Positions 1 through 10,900 of a DNA stretch of 64,000 bases are shown here, one piece after another. The position numbers and the translations under genes were made by a program. The stretch comes from Prunella strophiata (taxonomy: Eukaryota > Chordata > Aves > Passeriformes > Prunellidae). The stretch covers positions 24,524,385-24,588,384 of the forward strand of contig JAZBQD010000017.1 of assembly GCA_036583965.1 (NCBI GenBank). Direction: 5' to 3'. The notes beneath the pieces are model-generated. The model was not told the origin of the DNA, searched no databases, and worked only from the letters and a program-made list of their open reading frames with translations. The number at the start of each line of letters is the position of its first letter. Position 1 is the stretch's first letter.

Positions 1-453
1 CAGTAAACTAAAACAACACTGACAGAGTCAGAACACAACCTGACACCCTCTTGGTCAGTGTGTTGGTAGCAACCCAGTTGGAAATGTGGCTGCAGTCCTC
101 CTGGAGTGTCAGGTGTTGTTCTTCTGGAGCAGGGATCCTGTAGAAAAAGGCTGTAGTCTTCCTCTGAAGATCCAGTGGAAGGAGTAGCTGCTGTTCCTCT
201 GGGAAATCCAGTGGAGAAGCTGTGCGGTATTTCCAGACTATCCAGATTATACCCAGGTAGAAATGCTTGACTCCTCTCTCTGGGTGGAGCATCTTACAGT
301 GGGATACTGTAATTCTTACCAGTCAGGCAGTGACATTCAACAGCCTATTACCAACAGATGTCCCCTGCCAAGGGAGGAGTGGTTATGGAAGAGATAAGGA
401 AAACTGCCCACTTGACAAAAGACAGCTGCCATTCAGATGGCAAATAGAATACA
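1..453 (-). mobile_element. ERV LTR (ERVL-like, passerine type), cut by window edge
   Basis: Read on the minus strand this begins TGTATTCTATTTGCC at 453 and runs towards position 1 through a TATA-like GGTATAATCTGG (about 245-256) and blocks rich in CCACTGGA and CAGAGGAA. I recognise the order of these blocks from a common songbird LTR, probably ERVL class. This is recall, not a search. No gag, pol or env is visible, so it is a solo LTR or the edge of a provirus lying to the left. The far end and one target duplication are outside the window, so insertion cannot be proved here. The 94-codon minus-strand frame inside it is an LTR shadow, not a gene. Confidence 0.72.
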
Positions 454-567
454 TCTTGCTTTGCAATCTGGAACTCTGGTAGATGGTGTCGGGGCACAGA
501 ATCATCCTGCTGTTATCCAGGAGGAGGCAGTCAGAGAACTGCTGAGCCACTGGATGTTCATAAATCC

Positions 568-1660
568 ATGGGCCCGGATGGGATCCATCCCAGGGTGATG
601 AGGGAGCTGGCAGATGAGCTTGCAAAGCCACTCCCCATCATTTACCAACAGTCCTGGGGCACTGGTGAGGTTCTGGATGACTGGAAACTGGCCAATGTGA
701 CACCCATTCACAAAAAGGGTGGGAAGGAGGATCCTGGTAATTACAGGCCAGTTGGCCTGAGCTCAGTACCTGGTAAGGTAAAGGAGCAGTTATATATTGA
801 GTGTCATCACACAACACTTACAGGGTGGCCAGGGTATCAGACCCAGCCAGCATGGGTTTAGAAGGGGTAGGTCATGTTTAACCAACCTGATCTGTTTTTA
901 TGACCAGGTGACTCACCTGGTGGATGCAGGAAAGGCTGTTGGTGTTGTGTACCTGGATTTCAGCAAGGCCTTTGACACAGTCTCCCACAGCACACTCCTG
1001 GAAAAGCTGGCAGCCCACAGCTTGGACAGGAGCAGTCTTTGCTGGGTTAGGAACTGGCTGGATGGCCGGGCCCAGAGAGTGGTGGTGAATGGTGCTGCAT
1101 CCAGCTGGTGGCTGCTCAGCAGTGGTGTCCCTCAGGGGTCTGTGCTGGGGCCAGTCCTGTTCAATATTTTTATTTACAACATGGATCAGGGGATTGAGGC
1201 TTTCATCAGTAAATTTGCAGACAGCACTAAGCTGGGAGTGTGTGTGGATCTGTTGGAAGGTAGGATGGCTCTGCAGAGAGACCTGGAACAGTTGGATGGA
1301 TGGGCAGAGTCTAACAGGATGAAGTTTAATAAGCCCAAGTGCCGAGTCCTGCATTTTGGTCACAACAACCCCCTGCAGTGTTACAGGCTGGGGACAGTGT
1401 AGCTGGACAGTGCTCAGGCAGAAAGGGACCTGGGGGTGCTGGTGACAGCAGCTGAACATGAGCCAGCAGTGTGCCCTGGTGGCCAGGGAGGCCAAGGGAT
1501 CCTGGCCTGTGTCAGGAACAGTGTGGCCAGCAGGAGCAGGGAGGTCATTCTCCCCCTGTACTCAGCACTGGTGAGGCCACACCTGGAGTGCTGTACCCAG
1601 TTCTGGGCCCTCAGTTTGGGAAGGACTAAGATACACCTGAGCACGTCCAGAGGAGGCAAC
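568..1660 (+). pseudogene. CR1 ORF2 reverse-transcriptase remnant
   Basis: The enzyme normally copies the LINE RNA at a nicked target site. A first open stretch (568-861, 97 codons) starts MGPDGIHP and carries the finger region. The frame then shifts, and a second stretch (797-1402, 201 codons) holds motif A (YLDFSKAFD, residues 52-60), motif B ([10 protein letters not shown], 110-119) and motif C. Motif C reads FADS (residues 140-143, bases 1214-1225) instead of the usual FADD, so one catalytic aspartate is lost. A stop follows at about 1400, then another frame change carries thumb-like sequence (SRSREVILPLYSALVRPHLE) to the insertion. The N-terminal endonuclease is absent. The protein cannot be functional. 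Confidence 0.92.
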
Positions 1661-1673
1661 AAGGCTGGTGTGG

Positions 1674-1938
1674 TCTCACTGTTGGGGATATGACTGACAT
1701 CAGAGAACACTTCAAATATCTGTCCTTTACTGTTCTTCACTACAACCTTTTATACCCTTCATCTTACATGCATTGCACCTGTGTGCCCTCTCTGCCCTTT
1801 GGTGGCTGGTCAGTGCACCTCAGCACTCCATGTCTCATCACCTTCAATACTGTTCACCTGTCCTGCACAGCTGTAGCCCATTAGGGATGAGGCTTGGTTG
1901 CAGCCCCACTCCCAATTAACACAAACTCTGTGTCTACA
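1674..1938 (-). mobile_element. Short LTR-like insertion nested in CR1
   Basis: This block interrupts CR1 between AAGGCTG and GGCTTGGAACAC. The hexamer GTGTGG lies on both sides (1668-1673 and 1939-1944), consistent with a 6-bp target duplication. On the minus strand it begins TGTAGACACAG and carries a good TATA box, GGGTATAAAAGG (about 1745-1756). The other end reads GAGA or GACCA depending on the boundary, so the terminal CA is not clean. No coding region is seen. A solo LTR of a class II-like endogenous retrovirus is the best guess; a non-LTR insertion cannot be excluded. Confidence 0.55.
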
Positions 1939-2826
1939 GTGTGGGGCTTGGAACACGAGCCCTATAAGGGATGACTGAAGGAGCTGGGCTTGTTTAGCCT
2001 GGAGAAAAGGAGACTCACAGGTGACCTTTTCCCTCTCTTCAACTCCCTGAAACATGTTTGTAGTCAGGTGGGTGTTGGTCTCTTACTCCAGGCAGCACTG
2101 ACAGAACCAGAGACACAGCCTTAAGCTGCGTCGAGGGAAATATACGTTGGATATTAGGAAAAACATTTTGTCACCCTTACAGAAAGGGTGATAAAAGTAT
2201 TGGAATGGTTTGTCCAAGGAGGTGGTGGAGTCATCATCCCTGGATGTGTTTAAAAAAAGACTGGATGTGGCACTTGGTGCCATGGTTTGTTGAGGTGTTA
2301 GGGCTGTGTTGGACTCAATGATCTTCAAGGTCTCTTCCAAGCTAGTGATTCTGTGATTCTGTGTGCTACCAGGGACCACCAGAGAGACCTCCAGGCCACA
2401 AGAGCACTTGTGTAAAGGGGAAGGGAAATACGTTAATGATTTTGGGGAAATGATTATCATATGTATATTTAGTCTGGGACAATCAATGAATATATATGCA
2501 AAATATAGTACATAAAGATAAACTTTCCTTTACTCTGGATGCACACCTTTGGGAGGAGCTATCCCCCATGCATCCAACTGAATAGAGAATGTCTGCTTCT
2601 TAATGTTTTGTTGATGCTAAGGAGTTTTTTTATTTTACTGAATTTTTGGTAATATTCAAGGCCTTTAAAAACATGAAGAATATTGATCTAAGTCTACAGA
2701 CCTAACTGACAACATGACAAGTACAGGATGCTGTCAGTGGGATATGAAGGGAGCAAGAGAGTTGTTTTGTTTTGACTGGGGACTCAGGGATTCAAAATAT
2801 TCCTGCATGTTTTCAGTTACAGATAA

Positions 2827-2827
<1 letters not shown>

Positions 2828-2857
<30 letters not shown>
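2828..2857 (+). repeat. Poly(A) tract, 30 bases
   Basis: An uninterrupted A run followed by CAAAACAAACAACC. No retrogene body or target duplication is visible beside it, so I call it a simple homopolymer rather than a retroposon tail. Confidence 0.9.
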
Positions 2858-2858
<1 letters not shown>

Positions 2859-3544
2859 AAAACAAACAACCCACCTCACTAAATTTGGTGATTATATGAC
2901 TGTTATTTATGCTTCTTACCAAACTGCAGTGTAATGTTATGGGAATAGTGATCCTATACAAGGCCAGAATTTAACTTTAGGGAGGTGGATAAAGCATTGC
3001 AGTAGAAGACAGTCAGGTATCCTAGAACATAAATTGTATTCACTGGAGGGAGAGGGATCTGAGGTAAAAAGAAAAATAACCATAAAAAGAGAGTTTACTA
3101 CCTACCCAGTCAAAGGCAACAGGAAAGCTTTTCAATAACTAGAGTAAAATCTAAATAGTTTTGAGAGAATGGGACTGTAAAACTCAGGAATTTTTCACAG
3201 AGAAAACATCAACCTAGTACATAAATAAATTCACATTTCAGTGTCAGTCCCTCTTACAGTCACACATTCACCTTACAATTTTACTGTCTCTTGATCCACC
3301 TGCTCCATCCAGATTTCTGTTCATTATTATGAGGGTGTTTATTTTCTGCTACTCCAGGCTGAGGTTGTCACGAGCTCAGCTTATATTGTACTGTGTCTAT
3401 GAATTAGTAAAATTAAGAGAATTATCCTGAATGAAAGGAACATATAACTCAGTTAATTGCTTCACACTACTGTACACTCACACTTAGAACCAGTTTCTTT
3501 CTTTCCATTGTAACAGCATGGAAATAACAAACCAATTTTCATTA

Positions 3545-3625
3545 CAAAACAAAAAACCAAACCAAACAAAACAAACAAAAAAAAAAAAACCAAAAAAAAA
3601 AACAAACAAACAAACAAAAAAACCC
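3545..3625 (+). repeat. A-rich low-complexity stretch (CAAAA/CAAAC-like)
   Basis: Runs of A broken by single or double C, ending in a short (CAAA)n array before AAAACCCC. No element body is attached. Confidence 0.85.
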
Positions 3626-4360
3626 CATAGTACAGAGTCCCTGTATATAATACACCTGCCCTTGTAAGCACCATTCCATCAGTCCACTCATTTAGGTGTG
3701 ATGTATATCTAGCATGTGGCATACTTGTCACCTGGGGGGAAAAATAGGTAAATAAAATGAGATATAAGAAGAAAGGTTGAAATAGTCTGCTTGGATCACC
3801 ATAACAGTTGAGAAGGACCAAAAAAAAAAAAAAAATCCTGTGTTCTTTATCTCAGATTGATTTAATCTTAAAAGGCTTATGAAAATGTCACGTTGCTCTA
3901 GAAAGTGTGTTTTCTATGCTTTGTTTATTAACAGACAGGAAAAAAAGACTGAAAAAGTAAAATCTATTTTATCCACCTAGGGTGTCATAATCCACTTCAA
4001 AACCACAATTTAGCAAATACTTCATTGAAAGATAGAATTATTTCAATGAAGATTAAGTGCTATTCCTTATTCACATTTACTTTTATCTATTCTGATGTAG
4101 GTCTGAATTGAACCTGAAACAGGGGTTCTTCAGTAAGATTTTGCCTTCAAATTCCAGTCCCACTGTACTTGCCTTTCCTCACTTGCTATCTTCATTTTTT
4201 TAATACCTCATCCGTTAGTGTCTTTCACATGGGCTTCATAATAAAAAATTCTGCTGTTAAGTGTTAATACAAGTTTTCTGATTTACAATGACATATGTAA
4301 AATATTTGTTAATTAAAATCAGAGTTACAGAAGCTCTGCACTAGTTGTTTGTGCTTGCAG

Positions 4361-4365
<5 letters not shown>

Positions 4366-4401
<36 letters not shown>
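4366..4401 (+). repeat. Poly(A) tract, 36 bases
   Basis: The longest pure A run in the window. It ends 23 bases before the target duplication of the solo LTR that follows, and I see no retroposon body ahead of it. Confidence 0.9.
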
Positions 4402-4402
<1 letters not shown>

Positions 4403-4428
4403 AAAACCCAAACCCTCCTGGTCATTAC

Positions 4429-4831
4429 TGTGAGAAATGATACCCACTTTCAAAAAAATTAGAAGGTTTATTAAAACCTTATCCAAAAATACAAAGGAAG
4501 ACTGAATAGAGAAAATGATACAGCGCTGGGAGCAAAGGATTGTATCACCATGTGCTCATCCACAGAATGGATGTTCCACCCTTTAAACCTTTAACCCCTC
4601 CCGAAGTCTTGTCAGCCGACTCCTTCTCCGCTGTCCAGTGGTGGAGATCACTTTCTTACATCTTGGTTAGAGGTCAGGTGTCACCACAGTAATGAGCCAA
4701 CCCTCCCAAATGCTTGACTATGCAGGCCAGCCAGTGATAAAAATGGAGGGGAAACATAACTATGCATCTACAAAACTGCTCTTAACATATACATAATATT
4801 TGCCTTTTAATTGTGGGAGTCAACCACTGCA
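4429..4831 (-). mobile_element. Complete solo LTR with 4-bp target duplication
   Basis: The block starts TGTGAGAAATG and ends CAACCACTGCA on the plus strand, giving the TG...CA termini of an LTR. It is flanked by TTAC at 4425-4428 and 4832-4835; the match extends to CATTAC because the LTR itself ends in CA. On the minus strand an AATAAA signal (about 4468-4473) lies near the 3' end, as expected for R-U5, which fixes the orientation. No internal retroviral sequence is present, so the provirus recombined down to one LTR. Length is 403 bp. It resembles a passerine ERV LTR; the class is uncertain. Confidence 0.82.
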
Positions 4832-4835
4832 TTAC

Positions 4836-7800
4836 CCATCTACAAAATTACTAAGTTAGGTCTGCTAGTAGGAACATACTCCAACTTAACTATTGCCAAT
4901 TTTTTTTCCCATGTAATTTTGTACATTCAGTAACTGCTGAACAAAATGCACACTAGGAAGAAATTAAAGAACTGATCATAAATACTGAGTAAAAACAAGA
5001 AAAGCTTTAGTCCCATTGAAATAAGTATTAGGCACAGATATTAAGGTGGAACATAAAAGAAATGAAAATATGTTAAGGAAACAAAATATGTGTATGAGTC
5101 ATGCAGAAATCTTTACAGTAGCATTTTAAAAAAATTGATGGCTTCATTAAATGCAATTCCATGTTTAATAAAACAGATGCTAATAAAAATCTGTTATGTT
5201 TCTTTTCTTTCTATATACTAGGAAATTATTTGTTCGTTTGTTTGTGTCTTCACTAAAATAATTTTGTTTTACCTTCAAGACTGGTGTCTGAGCCAGATCA
5301 TCATCCTACTCAATTTCCATGTATTTTGCACTGGTACATGAGCTGTCTGAATTTTATCTTAGCAACTGCCTCATCAGTCAATATGGAGACTGCCATGTCC
5401 ACCTTTCCAAGCATATAATGTCTTCTAATATGCTTCCATCTGGCTGTATTTCACAAATGGCAGGCCAGCGTTCACAACAGCATTGACTCAAGTTTTCCTT
5501 TCACTGATGGAAAAGAAAAAAGAATGATGAAAGACATGGAGGGTACTTATTAAACTGTACACCTGCTTGCAAGTTTTGGAGCCATGATAGCTAAACATGC
5601 TGATTAAGGAAGGAGCCAACGCAATTTAAGGGCTTGCCTTTCTGAGACTGGCATTTTGCCCAATAGAAATTAGACAGGAGCAGTGACTTAACTTTGCACT
5701 GGAATAAATAATGAAGAAGTGAAAAACTCTCTGCATTGTATTGCTTACTCTCCAAAACAGAATTACCATATATATCAATTGTTTTCATTACTTCTCCCCC
5801 TCTTCTTATGCCTTTTGGCTATCCATAATTTTTTTAGGTGTTTCGTGGTTTTTTTTTCCTTTCCCATCACATGATGTCTTTTAAGATTTTATGGTAATCA
5901 TTACCTTAGATTCAAACTTAAAGCTTCAGAAATAAAGTATAATGATAGTTTGGGACACTTCTTGAAATAAGGGTCATGCTGATGGAGCTGCAGCCATTGA
6001 AGGTGAGATTCCCACAACTTGGGAAAATTGGGAATCTTTTTTTACCCTGAAGAGGCCATTTTCAAGCTGTTAATACTCAACAAAAGGTACTTTAGAGAGA
6101 AACAAAAAGAGGGTTGTGGCTCCCTGCTTCCTTTAGCAAGAGTCACCATGGTTATGCTTTTTCTACTGCATAAGAAATCAGATGCTCTACAGCTGTGCAG
6201 AAGCCTTCATGCATAGAAAAATCAAAACCCCACAAACAAACAAACAAAAGAACTGCAAACACTCCAACCTACAATAAAAAGTTGAACTGACAGAACCAGC
6301 AAAAATGCAACGAAATTATCACCATAAATGTTTTTTCTGCCATTAAACATAAGATTTTGCTTTTAAGTCATAAATAATTTGAATTTTCTGTGGACAGGAT
6401 AAACTATCTCTGCTCTTACAAATTCTTGGCAATCTATTTTTCTGCTGTTTCCAGATACGCAGCTTCTGCAAGCTACCAATACTATAAATAACCAAGTTCC
6501 AAACTCTTTGCACTGTAGGAATGCTAACTTCTTTCTCTACAGAACAGATCCTTTTCACATGCACAAAAACTTTAATATAAATTTTATAATTGCTTCCAAA
6601 ATACTGGTTATCTTTCCGTGTCACCTCCTGCAGAATGCAAAGATTATAGGAAAACCATTAACAGAAGACAATAGTGAGCAATTTAAAACAATGAACCATA
6701 AGATGCCATAAAATTTACTTATTATGTTCCTGCATTGAGTGATTTTGTATAATCAAGAGCCGGAAAATAAAGCTTGCTTGGACCCATCACCACATGAAAA
6801 TGTTATCATTAGGTATTTATCCAGTTTCTCCAAAAGCTGTAAAACTGCTGGTTAAAAAAAAAAAAATGTTACTTCAAGAAGCCACAAATCACTGTCCCTA
6901 AACCTATACAAATCTATTCTGTCTATTTCTTGGCCCTGGAAAATTGTTGGCTGAAAGTATATTAAGCCAGCTTGTCAATCTTTCTTCTCATACTGCCTCT
7001 GAGAAAAATTCAGAACCTGTGATCACTAACAAACTACAGCTTCCAAAAGGACAGCTACAAGGAAAAAATCCTGCTTTTAAATCTTTTCCAGTTACCTAAA
7101 AGATCTAATAACCTTGCTCTGCCATCAGAAAATAAAAAAAGCAAACAAAAATCCTATCCAATACTGCAAGTCCTTATGGACTAAACCCAGAAAAAAATAT
7201 TTAGACTGTCTCTTAACATCTCTGTGTTTTATTACAAATTCTCATGTATGCTTGTAGCTACCTTGAATTCCTGTGTACTTTGTGCAGGTAAAAAAACCCC
7301 ATATTTGGGGAAACATAAAATAAGGGAAAAAGACAGAACTTCAATTCCGTTGCTAGGAAGTCAGCAGCTCAGAGCAGACTCTGAGCACTCATGTCTGTAA
7401 CCAACTGTTACAAGAAAGCACTGCAACATGCCTCATTCCCAAGAGAAACTTCACTTCTATGCAGAGAGTCTGCTCTGTCATTCTTGTGTCCAGTCAGTTC
7501 AACCCCTTCTGCAGGTGAACCTTCTGACCCTCCATGCCCTGGTCACAAATTATCAAATGTTACAATTTGAATTTTCCTTTGACTAGGTGCTACATATTCC
7601 GGGAAACAAATCATGATGGGTTGAATTATATTGCAAATACTTCATTGTATATATGGACAGTGCAGGAGAAGAAAAGGGAGCAGAAGAAAAGGAGACAAGA
7701 TGCAAATTTTCTGGATTCTTTCCTTCAAGTGGTAAGTACAGTAATTTTATGTTCTGAAGGAATGGACTAGCAAGTTTGTTCACAGTATCACAATGTTTCC

Positions 7801-7939
7801 TGTTGCAGCTTAGAAAATTTTAGTATACAGTCACCAAGCTCATTCAGTCTCTTCCCCTCTCCATTTTTGTTGCATAAAGAAACTGAATGTAATTTTGATC
7901 TCCCTTTTAAAGAGGATTTAATTGTCTCCAGGAGCATTA
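4836..7939. other. Intergenic, no gene or recognised transposon
   Basis: AT-rich unique-looking sequence. All open frames are under 100 codons, unrecognised and not supported by any motif. One splice-like open stretch at 7587-7731 is described separately as a finding. Confidence 0.6.
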
Positions 7940-7968
7940 CTCTCTCTCTCTCTCTCTCTCTCTCATTA
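7940..7968 (+). repeat. (CT)n microsatellite
   Basis: About 14 perfect CT dinucleotides between GCATTA and ATTAACC. On the minus strand it gives a short Arg-Glu run in a spurious frame. Confidence 0.95.
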
Positions 7969-10900
7969 ACCTGAACAAATTTATTCAAAAGATATGCTAA
8001 ATTTATCATGGTTATATTAGAGATCAGTATTTCCCCCTATTATTATCTAAACATTTAATATTATACATAAAATTCATGTCAGTGCTCACAGGGTTGGATA
8101 ATTAGTGATATATTCTCTTTCTCATATATTGCTTGGGCAAGCTGAGTTAAACAAGCCACACTATGTTCAATACAATGTTCATCATAATGTAGCTAAAAAT
8201 AAGAAAAGGTACACAAATAATCTTCATGTCCCACAATTAGAGGAAATATACATAAATGAACAAGAAACAATACAAATTTTCTCATTGTTGGGAGTGAGTG
8301 AAATCCTTTGGAATATATACTGAATACATCTACTGAATACACTAGTTAGAGTCAAAAATATATTAGAGGGGAAATTATTGCAAGACTTCAGCTTCCAGTT
8401 AGCTAAGGAACTGACCAGATACATTTTCAATGAAAACTTGGGGGAAAAGTCATCTTCAAGTCCTCTGCAACAACTGAGATTTAACTACATGTGCAGAAGA
8501 ACAAAAATATAAAACAATCTGATACAGACTGGGATTTCCAAGACATCTTAAGTTATGTTTCCACAACTGAATCTTCTGTGGTGTTTTGAAATCCCAGCTG
8601 GAAACCAAACAGAAAGTTACAAGTAAACTCTATTTCTACTGTTCTTTGCTTTTGGAGGACGATAGATATGGCACTATTGCAACATGTGATATCACCAGGA
8701 GTTCATAATGGAAAAAGACAAGTAGTTCAAAATAAACATCAGCTATAGCTCATCTTAACAGTACAGATTTCCCACCAATTAATAATTCACAGTAAATACA
8801 TTTCCCTCTTGCAAGAAAGTTTAAGTCATCTGAAAAATAGAATAGCTGATTTCAATATCCACTTTTGAAAAGCTTTCAGTCTTCCTCTGCCAAAACTGAT
8901 ATTATAGTAAATAACACTCAAAAATTTTAATCATCTTAAGCACAAAGTCATGTCTTGCAATGAAGAACTTGCAATGAAGAACTTGCTATGAAGTACTCAT
9001 ACTTGCACGCAAACTAATCTTTCATTTTTATAAGTCATCAACACAAGAAACATAAGGAATACTACTTTTAAAAGTTAAAATAGTGATTTTATAAAAATGA
9101 GCACCACAAAGTATAAGTGACTGAAGATAAGGCTCTTGTACCAGGAGAATCACATTCACATTCCCAAAATACCAATTATCTCTTCTGATAAGAAAACAAC
9201 CACAACAGAATACCCAGTGAACTTAGCAACTAATGGAGAACCAATGGGGAAAACCTTAAATACTTCTTCAGAAAAAATATATTTTAAAAGTTTCTATATG
9301 GCATTTTAAGGACATGAGTTCAGATGGAAGTTGGACCTTATCTTCAAGTCTTAAGGTCAGTTAACCCTCATTTAAGTACATCAGTGGGAGTTACACATTA
9401 AAAGACTCATTGCAAATTAGTTTTTCACCATGTTTTTATGCAGAACACAAAGACATGGCAGAAGGCCATAAACTCCAAACTGCAAGCCTTGCAGCTCCCC
9501 TTACTCTGAAGAAAGCTATTCTGGATGTGTTCCTTTGTGTTCTCAGATCCATGGAAAGCTGCACATAATTTTCTCTGTCTCTTTTTCTCTGTCTCTCTGT
9601 CTCTTCTTCTTTTTCTTTGTTTATCAAAGTATAGATCATCTCCAAATCAGCTTCTGAACATTTTTCTGAGAAAAAGAATTATATGTAGGATGCACTGTGA
9701 TGCCAAAACACCTGAAACTGAGTTTCACTATGACCACAAAATCACTATGGAGCAAGCGCAAAAATGGCCCACACCATGCCTTGTCACTTTAAATATATTT
9801 ATGTAATGGTTGCTGAACATAAAAAGATACATAAAAGTCCCAGTTAAGTCAGTTTTCAGGATGTTGAGAAAAAGCTCATAATGGAATATTCAGAATTGTT
9901 ATTTTCATTACTAAACAAAAAGCACATCAGTAATTGAAATCTAATGGTATATCATCACCTGGATTTGTTTTAAAAATCTAGTTGCTTGCTTTCAATAGAT
10001 AACACAGTTAAAAGGCACAATTCTACCCAACCTCAAACTAAAAGAGAGTCAGAAAACAGGCTTGATACACTGATTTTACATTTCTACATCTTTAAAAGTA
10101 ATTAATACTTTTATACCAGGTTATTTTTTTAAAAGGTATTTTTATTGTGGAGAAATATTTTCTTGGATGTACCTTCCATATAATGTTTGTTATGGGTCTG
10201 TCTTACTGATTTGCTCTAAGTTGAAAAGCATTCCTCTCTAAGTGATGCTGCAAATTGAGTGAATGCACTACAGATGGCCAGAAATAAGAAGCTGATTCAT
10301 CTGCCAGAAAGAGGACACTGCTCTAATAATAGACTGAATAAATGATATCCACAAATTTCATGAAAGTGTTAATCAGAGGAGAAGCTTGACATAGCCTTGT
10401 AAATAACAAGCTTTATTGCCTTGTATTTCTCAGCAGGTTGCCATATTAAAAGGTGACATAGTAGGAGAAAAGCCCGAGGTGTTTCAATCTTTTACCTATC
10501 AATTTCCTACTGGAAGTAATAAATACATTTATAAACATGCTGGAGCTAAATAATTTAGAACATATTTAGAGTACAGAACAGTTAAGTGGTAGCAGCAACC
10601 TCTACAAATGTATTGTATTTTATTTTGAAAGCAGCATGCCTAACTATAAGTGTCTGAGGTGTATTCAAGAAGACATTCATTATGAAAACCCTACTTTCCA
10701 AAAAATTTGATGTACTTGCAGCAGTGTCTGATTTTTCTCAAATATTTTCAAAAACTATGTGTTTACAGTTAACAATATATATTGTCTATCTGTAAACATA
10801 TTAATAAATCCTAAAGGTCTAGCACTGAGGAACTGAGTCAATTACTGCAGCAACATGTCAACAGCGACACAGACAGCCAGTACTACAATGTGCAATGTAA

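Larger units (their letters stand above)
480..2363 (+). mobile_element. CR1 LINE, 5'-truncated, interrupted by an LTR-like insertion
   Basis: This non-LTR retrotransposon keeps the middle and end of ORF2 and the full 3' end, which closes with the CR1 stutter GTGATTCTGTGATTCTGTG near 2345-2363. The reverse-transcriptase part reads through [20 protein letters not shown] and [10 protein letters not shown]. Homology can be followed upstream to roughly 500, with frame changes, so the 5' boundary is approximate. The element is split at about 1668-1938 by a foreign block, and the CR1 sequence resumes cleanly afterwards with GGCTTGGAACAC. Frame shifts and a stop show it is inactive. It looks like a CR1-Y-type copy, but the subfamily is not certain. 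Confidence 0.93.
2364..4365. other. Intergenic, A-rich, no gene seen
   Basis: About 2 kb without a supportable gene. It holds a 30-base A run (2828-2857), an A/C-rich stretch (3545-3625) and another A run (3820-3835). The minus-strand 119-codon frame at 3462-3821 is mostly F and L made from these A runs and is an artefact. Confidence 0.7.

Noticed and set aside
878..1495. 205-codon minus-strand open frame
   Set aside because: It is antisense to the CR1 RT frame at 797-1402, which carries real RT motifs.
3462..3821. 119-codon minus frame with F/L/V-rich membrane-like segment
   Set aside because: The hydrophobic run comes from A-rich low-complexity DNA read in reverse. No domain.
8954..8995. 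Short direct repeats that could suggest a CRISPR-like array
   Set aside because: The copies are contiguous with no spacers, and the genome is vertebrate.
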